Source of the DNA: Kordia sp964351775
Lineage (GTDB): Bacteria; Bacteroidota; Bacteroidia; Flavobacteriales; Flavobacteriaceae
Direction of reading: 5' to 3'
DNA: 13,689 nucleotides
NCBI GenBank assembly: GCA_964351775.1
Contig: CAYGPQ010000108.1
Location: 1-13,689, forward strand
A program made the translations under genes and the position numbers. Shown piece after piece: positions 7,540 to 13,689 of the stretch. The first letter of the stretch is position 1, and every line of letters begins with the position of its first letter. Under the pieces are notes generated by a model. The model searched no databases, was not told where the DNA came from, and was given only the letters and a program-made list of their open reading frames with translations.

Positions 7540-8286
7540 TTAAGTCAACATTCCACCGTCAACGTTTAATACTTGTCCTGTAATGTATGCTGACATATCG
7601 CTTGCGAGAAATACACATACATTTGCTATATCTTCTGGAGTTCCTCCTCTTTTTAATGGAATGGCTTCTCTCCAACCTTTTACCACATCTTCGGGAAGTT
7701 TTCCTGTCATTTCAGTTTCAATAAAACCGGGCGCAATTACGTTACTACGAATGTTTCTCGAACCTAATTCTAACGCAACAGATTTTGAGAATCCAATGAT
7801 TCCCGCTTTTGAAGCCGCATAGTTGGTTTGACCGGCATTTCCTTTAACACCAACAACAGAACTCATGTTTATGATAGAACCTTTACGCTGCTTTAACATC
7901 GTGCGCTGTACTGCTTTTGTCATGTTGAATACAGATTTTAGATTGACTTCAATTACTTTGTCAAAATCTTCTTCTGAAATTCGCATTAAAAGGTTGTCTT
8001 TTGTGATTCCTGCGTTATTGATTAATATATCAATTGCCCCAAATTCTTTCATTACTTCTGCCGCTAGGTCTTGTGCCTCTTGATAATTTGCAGCATTGCT
8101 TTGGTATCCTTTTGCTTTTACGCCTAATTCGTTTAATTCTTTTTCTAGTTCGTTAGCAGCTTCTACAGATGAACTGTATGTAAATGCTACATTTGCTCCA
8201 TGTGCTGCAAATACTTGCGCGATTCCTTTTCCTATTCCTCTACTCGCGCCAGTAATGATAGCTGTTTTACCTTCTAGTAATTTCAT
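7540..8286 (-). CDS. fabG: 3-oxoacyl-[acyl-carrier-protein] reductase
   Basis: This NADPH-dependent short-chain dehydrogenase reduces 3-oxoacyl-ACP to 3-hydroxyacyl-ACP in each round of fatty acid elongation, in the cytoplasm. The 248-residue length is typical. The cofactor loop TGASRGIG (12-19), the NNAG motif (90-93), Asn115, and the catalytic Ser143, Tyr156 and Lys160 (SSVVG...NYAASK) are all present with the same 13-residue Ser-Tyr spacing as E. coli FabG. The C-terminus ends in the tetramer-type GQVLNVDGGM motif. It is the first gene of a four-gene operon read from a near-consensus promoter 27-56 bases upstream. No other fatty acid synthesis gene is adjacent, so its coupling to the envelope genes downstream is noteworthy. 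Confidence 0.95.
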   Translation of the reverse strand: MKLLEGKTAIITGASRGIGKGIAQVFAAHGANVAFTYSSSVEAANELEKELNELGVKAKGYQSNAANYQEAQDLAAEVMKEFGAIDILINNAGITKDNLLMRISEEDFDKVIEVNLKSVFNMTKAVQRTMLKQRKGSIINMSSVVGVKGNAGQTNYAASKAGIIGFSKSVALELGSRNIRSNVIAPGFIETEMTGKLPEDVVKGWREAIPLKRGGTPEDIANVCVFLASDMSAYITGQVLNVDGGMLT

Positions 8287-8312
8287 TCGTGTAATGGTTA
8301 ATTTAATTCATT

Positions 8313-8342
8313 CAAATATAGTTAGAATAGTTAGGTTGACAA
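8313..8342 (-). promoter_or_regulatory. Flavobacterial promoter of the fabG operon
   Basis: On the minus strand, TTG (8342-8340), a 19-base spacer and TATATTTG (8320-8313) match the Bacteroidota -33 TTG and -7 TAnnTTTG elements at the usual spacing. Transcription would start near 8306, about 20 bases before the fabG ATG. The rest of the 240-base divergent gap up to 8526 is AT-rich. I see no convincing promoter in it for the peptidase gene on the plus strand. Confidence 0.78.
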
Positions 8343-8526
8343 TAAGAAGTTTTACGATTATTTAGAAAAAAACCACTTCTATTTACAATAACTACCTAGT
8401 GATAAGTTGATTATAAATGTATCAAAAAAACAAGAGATTTTGTCTAATTTACAAAAATGTATAGAAAAACTGTAACAACACTTTTTTTTATTCGTCCTAT
8501 AAGGATATCTAACAAAAAACAAAATC

Positions 8527-10452
8527 ATGAAAAAACTACTGCTTTTTTCCTTTATATTGCTTTTTATGGCATGTAAAGAGGAAACCAAAAAAGAGACTGT
8601 GCTTACAGAAAAACAACCAGCTCCAAAAATTTCAGTAAAAGATTTCTTTAAAAATTCTGAAAAAAGATCCTTTAGCTTATCTCCAAATGGCGAATACATT
8701 GCATATTTGGCACCCTATAAAGATAGAATGAATATTCATGTTCGAAAGTTTGATAGCGACGCTGTAACAAGAGTTACTAGTGTTGAAGATCGTGATCTTT
8801 CGGGATATTTTTGGGCAAATGACGATCGTTTAGTTTTTATTAGAGATGAAGGCGGAAATGAAAATTTTCACCTTTTTGCTGTAAATAAAGATGGAACAAA
8901 CGAAAAAGATTTAACACCTTTTGATGGCGTACGCTCTCAAATTATTGATGCACTTGAAGATAATCAAGATGAACTTATTATTGGTTTGAATAAAAGAATT
9001 CCGCAAGTTTTTGATCCATATCGATTGAATATCAATTCTGGAGAACTAACATTATTGTATGAAAACCCAGGGAATATTACAGGTTGGCAGACTGATCACG
9101 ATGGCAAATTACGCTTAGCGTATGTAACCAATGGTGTGGATAATACTATTATGTACAGAGCTACAGAAGAGGATCCTTTTACCGAAGTTATTACTACCGA
9201 TTTTAAACAAACCTTAGCGCCACAATTCTTTGATTTTGATAATGGTGATGTAGTCTATGCCGCTTCTAATTTAGGTAGAGATAAAGCCGCTATTGTAAAG
9301 TACGATTTAAAAGCAAATAAAGAAATTGAAGAAATCTTTATAGATAGCGAAGTCGATGTGGATGGCATTTCATTTTCTTCAAAAAGAAAAGTACCTACGT
9401 TTATTAATTATACACGAGCAAAACTGAATAGAAAGTTTTTAGATACCGAAGCAGCGAATCTTTTTAAGATGTTAGAAGAAAAATTGGGAACAGACAACGA
9501 ATATTATATTACTTCTAGCAATAAAGAAGAGGATAAGTTTTTAATTTATGCAGGAAATGACAAAACGAGAGGCGCTTATTATTATTATGATCTAAATACA
9601 GGCACTCTAAAACATCTTGCCGATTTGAGTCCTTGGATTAATTCTGAGCACATGGCAGATATGAAGCCTATCACCTACACTTCTAGAGATGGCTTAACAA
9701 TTCATGGATATTTAACATTACCTGTGGGTGTAAAAGCAGAAAAATTACCTGTAGTTGTAAATCCACATGGAGGTCCATGGGCTCGTGATAATTGGGGATT
9801 TAACCCAGAAGTACAGTTTTTAGCCAATAGAGGTTATGCCGTTTTACAAATGAATTTTAGAGGTTCTACAGGGTATGGGAAAAAATTCTGGCAAAGCTCC
9901 TTTAAAAAATGGGGACAAGAAATGCAAAACGATATTACCGATGGTGTACAATGGTTGATTAAAGAAGGGGTTGCTGATGAAGATCGCATTGCTATTTATG
10001 GTGGAAGCTATGGTGGTTATGCAACCTTAGCTGGAATTACGAATACACCTGATTTGTATGCGGCTGCGGTGGATTATGTAGGTGTATCAAATCTGTTTAC
10101 ATTTATGGAAACGATTCCTCCATATTGGGAACCTTATAAGAAAATGTTACATGAAATGGTAGGTGATCCTAGCACAAAAGATAGCATTATGATGAAGGCA
10201 AATAGTCCAGTGTTTCACGTAGATAAGATAAAAGCATCATTGTTTGTTGCACAAGGTGCGAATGATCCACGGGTGGTTCAAGCAGAATCTGACCAAATGG
10301 TGGAAGCACTCAAAAAGAATGGAGTTACCGTAGAATATATGCTCAAAGAGAATGAAGGTCACGGATTTAGAAATCAAGAGAATCGATTTGATTTTTATAA
10401 TTCAATGATAGAATTTCTGAATAAAAACATGACTACGAAAGTTAAAGGATAA
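8527..10452 (+). CDS. S9 (prolyl oligopeptidase) family serine peptidase, lipoprotein
   Basis: The 641-residue protein has a lipoprotein signal (MKKLLLFSFILLFMAC, lipid-bearing Cys16), so it is anchored in the envelope. Residues about 40-380 form the beta-propeller of S9 enzymes, with recurring segments such as SLSPNGEYIAYLA. The alpha/beta-hydrolase domain follows, with the PHGGPW oxyanion-region motif and FRGSTGYGKKF. The catalytic triad is Ser494 in GGSYGGY, Asp580 in GANDPRV and His612 in EGHGF. The pattern is closest to the acylaminoacyl-peptidase/dipeptidyl-peptidase branch, and exact specificity (N-blocked, prolyl or alanyl dipeptide) cannot be read from sequence. It probably trims peptides outside the inner membrane. 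It converges on the M16 peptidase gene across a shared terminator. Confidence 0.93.
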   Translation: MKKLLLFSFILLFMACKEETKKETVLTEKQPAPKISVKDFFKNSEKRSFSLSPNGEYIAYLAPYKDRMNIHVRKFDSDAVTRVTSVEDRDLSGYFWANDDRLVFIRDEGGNENFHLFAVNKDGTNEKDLTPFDGVRSQIIDALEDNQDELIIGLNKRIPQVFDPYRLNINSGELTLLYENPGNITGWQTDHDGKLRLAYVTNGVDNTIMYRATEEDPFTEVITTDFKQTLAPQFFDFDNGDVVYAASNLGRDKAAIVKYDLKANKEIEEIFIDSEVDVDGISFSSKRKVPTFINYTRAKLNRKFLDTEAANLFKMLEEKLGTDNEYYITSSNKEEDKFLIYAGNDKTRGAYYYYDLNTGTLKHLADLSPWINSEHMADMKPITYTSRDGLTIHGYLTLPVGVKAEKLPVVVNPHGGPWARDNWGFNPEVQFLANRGYAVLQMNFRGSTGYGKKFWQSSFKKWGQEMQNDITDGVQWLIKEGVADEDRIAIYGGSYGGYATLAGITNTPDLYAAAVDYVGVSNLFTFMETIPPYWEPYKKMLHEMVGDPSTKDSIMMKANSPVFHVDKIKASLFVAQGANDPRVVQAESDQMVEALKKNGVTVEYMLKENEGHGFRNQENRFDFYNSMIEFLNKNMTTKVKG

Positions 10453-10474
10453 TTTTTAACCTATTTCTAAATAA

Positions 10475-10504
10475 AAAAAAGCGCTTCGATGGAAGCGCTT
10501 TTTT
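10475..10504. terminator. Bidirectional terminator between the two peptidase genes
   Basis: AAAAAAGCGCTTC (10475-10487), loop GATG, GAAGCGCTTTTTT (10492-10504) form a perfect 13-bp stem whose A/T ends supply T runs on both strands. It lies between the S9 stop (10452) and the M16 stop (10520) and can end both convergent transcripts. Confidence 0.92.
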
Positions 10505-10519
10505 AGTGTTTGATATTTT

Positions 10520-13492
10520 TTATTGTTTGATTTCTTTTGCTTTTTCGTAATTGAAAAGGTAATCAATGTCCATTTCTTGAATTTTACCAAGTTTTGATAA
10601 GGCATCCATGTCTACATCTTTTTTGTTTCCAATCACCATTACGTTGTATTGTTCACCTTTGATATTTTCATCAAAGAACGCTTTTAGGTCAGCCAATGTC
10701 ATTTTTTCAATGGCTTTGTACATATCTTCTCTGTGATCTTTATCGATTCCAAGTTTTTGAAGTCTTTCGTAGGTCCAGAAAATGCTTGACTTTGTAATAC
10801 GCTCTGCTGCTAATTTTTTTAAAGTCGCTTCTTTTGCTGCTTCAAATTGCTTTTCAGCTTCTGGCATATCATTCATTAAGTCCATCATTGCGTCAACTGC
10901 TTGTGGCATTTTGTTGGCTTGTGTTCCAATGTATGCCATTACATAGTTTGAATCATCTTTATCAGAAGCTTGCGCATAATACGAATATGCTGAGTACGCT
11001 AATGATTTAGATTCTCTGATTTCTTGGAATACTATAGAGGATAAACCACTTCCAAAATAAGTGTTGAATACCGTAGAAGCTGCCATGTTTTCTGCTTTGA
11101 AAGGACTTCCTTTAGCTAAAAACATCATTTCTGCTTGTACCATATCATAATCAACAAAGAATACATTTCCACCAGTTTCAAGCTCTACATATTGAGTAGC
11201 TTCAGGATATTGCTTTAATTCAGTAGCAACTTTGTGATGTTCATTTAGTGCAGCAACTGCAGCATCCACATCTTTTCCGTAATAGAATATACGTTGATCA
11301 TAGTTCTTGAAATCTTTTACTAAGTCAACCAATTCTTGTGGATTCATTCCTTCTAATTCGCTGTTGCTATATATGTTACGTAAACGAGAGTTTTCGCCAT
11401 ATTGCGCAAAACTCCTTAAACCTCTTTGTAAGATGCTTCCTTTACGTGTTTTATTATCTTGTCGACCTTTGATAATTTGTGCAACATATTTATCATACGC
11501 TTCTTGATTTGGAACCGCATTATTCCACAAGTGTGATAATAATTTCAATCCTTGTGGTAAGTTTTCTTTTAAACCATTTAAACCAACATAGGATTTTTCA
11601 GCACCAGTACTTACATAATAGCTAATTCCTAATTTGTAGAATTCTTTCTTTAATTCTTCTGGAGAATATTTGTCAGTTCCTAAGTATTCCATCAAACCAA
11701 CCCCTAAGTCTAGCTTTTTGTCATTGTCACTTCCCATGTCAAAAATGATATTCAAGTCGAATAAGTCATTCTGCTCATTTTCTATGAATGAAACCTTGAT
11801 TCCATTAGAAAGTTTTGTTTCTTTAATTTCAGATTGGAAATCTACATATTTAGGTGTTAACGGCGAAGCTTCTCTTGCGTTGAATGCTGTGATAAATGCT
11901 GAACTTTTATCTCTGTTTAAGTTTACTGGCGTAATGCCTGGATTTTCAACTTTTACAATAGAATCATCATTTCCTTTGCGCTTGTAAGTTACCACATAGT
12001 TATCTGTGTAGAATCTGTTCGCGAAAGCTACTAATTCTTCTTTAGATATTTTTTTAAGTTCATCTAAGAATTTCACTTTGTTTACCCAGTCTTCATGGTG
12101 AATGAACGCATTTACATACGCATCAGCCAGCGCTGTGCTGTTTTCGTATTGTTGTGTTCTGCTTAGTTTTAAATCGTTGATAACAGCTTCAATCATCCAA
12201 TCTTCAAATTCTCCTTTTTTAAGTTTTTCAATCTGTTCTAAAAGTAAGTTTTTAACCTCATCTAAGGTTTGTCCAGCTTTTGGCCCACCATATAATCTAT
12301 GAAAGCCATAATCATTTAAGAATGATGGTGAACATCCTGCATATTGCACTAGTTGCTTTTGATTTAAGTTTAAGTCAATTAAACCCGCATTTCCGTTCGC
12401 AAGAATCATATCTGCTAAGGTTACCAGTTTTTCATCTTCTGTATTGACTCCATTGGTACGAAATGCAATAGATACTGATTCTGCCGTAGGTCCAAATACT
12501 TCTTTTACAACTGGAGACGTGATTTCTTCTTCTTTTGGTAATGTAGGATGTACTACTTCTTTTTTCTCCATTTTACCAAATGTCTTGTTTACTTTTTGGA
12601 TCGTTTCCTCAAAATCAAAATCTCCAACTAATACCATTGCCATATTATTTGGCACATAGTATTTATCAAAGTAGTTATGAATGGCAATCATGGAAGGGTT
12701 TTTTAAGTGTTCTCCAGTACCAATCGTATTTTGTTGTCCGTAAGGATGATTCGGAAATAAACCATCTAACATTGCTGCATAGCCTTTTCTGCCATCATTA
12801 TCTTGACTTCTGTTAAATTCTTCAAATACCGCTTCTAATTCTGTATGAAATAAACGCAATACCAATTGACTAAAGCGCTCATTTTCAAGATCTAGCCATT
12901 TATCAAATTCGTTCGCAGGAATTTTATTGGTATATACGGTTTGTTCAAACCACGTGTATGCGTTTGTACCAGTTGCTCCTAAGGAACCTACCATTTTATC
13001 ATATTCGTTGGCAACACTGTAATTGGAAGCTTCTAACGATACTTCGTCAATTTTTTTATAGAGTGCTTTCTTTTTTTCTGGATCTGTCTCTGCTTTGTGT
13101 TGTTCGTATAAGTCTGAGATTTGATCTAAGTATCCTTTTTCTTTTTCCCAATCAATGGTACCAATTTCATCCGTTCCTTTAAACACCATGTGTTCTAGGT
13201 AGTGTGCTAATCCTGTAGTTTCTTTTGGATCGTAATTAGAACCAGCTCTTACCGCAATATAGGTTTGTATTTTTGGTTCGTCACTGTTTTGGCTTAGATA
13301 TACTTTTAATCCGTTATCTAGTGTATACAAACGTAATCCTGTTGGGTCATTTGATACGGTTTCGTACGAAAGACCATTTGCATCTTTCTGTTGCGATACT
13401 TTTACCTCTTTAGAAGCAGTATCATTTTCTTTTTTACAGCTGAAAATCGCAAGCGCACCAACGAATAATAGCAGTAGTTTGAATCTTTTCAT
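10520..13492 (-). CDS. M16 family zinc metallopeptidase, full-length, lipoprotein
   Basis: The 990-residue protein has a lipoprotein signal (hydrophobic run, then AIFSC with Cys19), so it is lipid-anchored in the envelope. The inverted zinc motif HYLEH occupies 97-101 (His97, Glu100, His101), and the third ligand is Glu224 or Glu225 in AVFEEFNR. About 45 extra charged residues (about 115-160) lie between the zinc motif and that Glu, which explains a gap longer than the usual 75 or so. I recall this insert from other bacterial insulinase-like proteins. The C-terminal half retains the substrate-binding Arg826 and Tyr833 (IRESKSLAYSAYS), with the seven-residue spacing seen in insulysin. Both clamshell halves are therefore on one chain, and the enzyme should be active. 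It probably degrades oligopeptides or misfolded fragments. Confidence 0.94.
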   Translation of the reverse strand: MKRFKLLLLFVGALAIFSCKKENDTASKEVKVSQQKDANGLSYETVSNDPTGLRLYTLDNGLKVYLSQNSDEPKIQTYIAVRAGSNYDPKETTGLAHYLEHMVFKGTDEIGTIDWEKEKGYLDQISDLYEQHKAETDPEKKKALYKKIDEVSLEASNYSVANEYDKMVGSLGATGTNAYTWFEQTVYTNKIPANEFDKWLDLENERFSQLVLRLFHTELEAVFEEFNRSQDNDGRKGYAAMLDGLFPNHPYGQQNTIGTGEHLKNPSMIAIHNYFDKYYVPNNMAMVLVGDFDFEETIQKVNKTFGKMEKKEVVHPTLPKEEEITSPVVKEVFGPTAESVSIAFRTNGVNTEDEKLVTLADMILANGNAGLIDLNLNQKQLVQYAGCSPSFLNDYGFHRLYGGPKAGQTLDEVKNLLLEQIEKLKKGEFEDWMIEAVINDLKLSRTQQYENSTALADAYVNAFIHHEDWVNKVKFLDELKKISKEELVAFANRFYTDNYVVTYKRKGNDDSIVKVENPGITPVNLNRDKSSAFITAFNAREASPLTPKYVDFQSEIKETKLSNGIKVSFIENEQNDLFDLNIIFDMGSDNDKKLDLGVGLMEYLGTDKYSPEELKKEFYKLGISYYVSTGAEKSYVGLNGLKENLPQGLKLLSHLWNNAVPNQEAYDKYVAQIIKGRQDNKTRKGSILQRGLRSFAQYGENSRLRNIYSNSELEGMNPQELVDLVKDFKNYDQRIFYYGKDVDAAVAALNEHHKVATELKQYPEATQYVELETGGNVFFVDYDMVQAEMMFLAKGSPFKAENMAASTVFNTYFGSGLSSIVFQEIRESKSLAYSAYSYYAQASDKDDSNYVMAYIGTQANKMPQAVDAMMDLMNDMPEAEKQFEAAKEATLKKLAAERITKSSIFWTYERLQKLGIDKDHREDMYKAIEKMTLADLKAFFDENIKGEQYNVMVIGNKKDVDMDALSKLGKIQEMDIDYLFNYEKAKEIKQ

Positions 13493-13601
13493 TATATTTT
13501 TTGATTAGTTATAGTATGTAAACGCTAAAATTATGATTATTATATGTGTAATTATAATTTTTAACATTTATTTGGTTTATGTACTTACCATATCATGACC
13601 A

Positions 13602-13609
13602 CAAATATA
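13602..13609 (-). promoter_or_regulatory. Probable -7 box for the M16 peptidase gene
   Basis: TATATTTG on the minus strand is an exact TAnnTTTG match. At the -33 position TTC appears instead of TTG. Transcription would begin near 13595, leaving an untranslated leader of roughly 100 bases that is very AT-rich. I see no stable hairpin or leader frame in it. The last 80 bases of the window hold nothing else I can name. Confidence 0.5.
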
Positions 13610-13689
13610 AGTTACGTATTGGATATTGAATTCCTAACTTACTGAATTTTGAAGTTTTTTTAGTTAAGATTGACAGCTATTAAAAAAAG

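Noticed and set aside
8379..8699. 106-residue minus-strand reading frame overlapping the start of the S9 peptidase gene
   Set aside because: It is antisense to the signal peptide and first propeller part of a clear gene, has low-complexity composition and no recognisable domain; it reads as a shadow frame.

Overview
The window looks like a chromosomal segment of a marine-type Flavobacteriaceae (Bacteroidota). The evidence is the low G+C, the absence of Shine-Dalgarno sequences, flavobacterial -7 boxes of the form TAnnTTTG, lipoprotein signals, and the flavobacterial style of the OmpA-like, VWA and M16 proteins. The genus cannot be fixed from the sequence alone. No mobile element, CRISPR array, rRNA or tRNA is visible, and everything reads as core-type genome.

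Region 1 (1-2450, minus strand) is the head of a histidine biosynthesis operon, in the order hisG, hisD, then hisC cut by the left edge. Upstream of hisG is a complete histidine attenuator. It comprises a -7 box, an 18-residue leader peptide with six His codons that lies outside normal ORF length cutoffs, an antiterminator pairing, and a 12-bp intrinsic terminator. This is the most interesting item in the window.

Region 2 (2586-3991, plus strand) is a two-gene unit: a membrane-anchored OmpA-like protein with a second, degenerate OmpA-like half, followed 8 bases later by a membrane-anchored helix-hairpin-helix protein. It ends at a bidirectional terminator (4055-4082).

Region 3 (4110-8342, minus strand) is a tight four-gene operon behind a near-consensus flavobacterial promoter. 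The order is fabG (fatty acid synthesis), a small secreted protein of unknown function, a large membrane VWA protein with an intact MIDAS, and a prohibitin-like SPFH protein.

Region 4 (8527-13492) holds two convergent genes for lipoprotein peptidases that share a bidirectional terminator: an S9 prolyl-oligopeptidase-type serine peptidase (plus) and a full-length single-chain M16 zinc peptidase (minus). Both have complete catalytic residue sets and probably act in peptide degradation in the cell envelope.

I see no wholly new multi-gene system. The attenuator, the OmpA/HhH pair and the fabG-to-SPFH operon are the items that merit follow-up.
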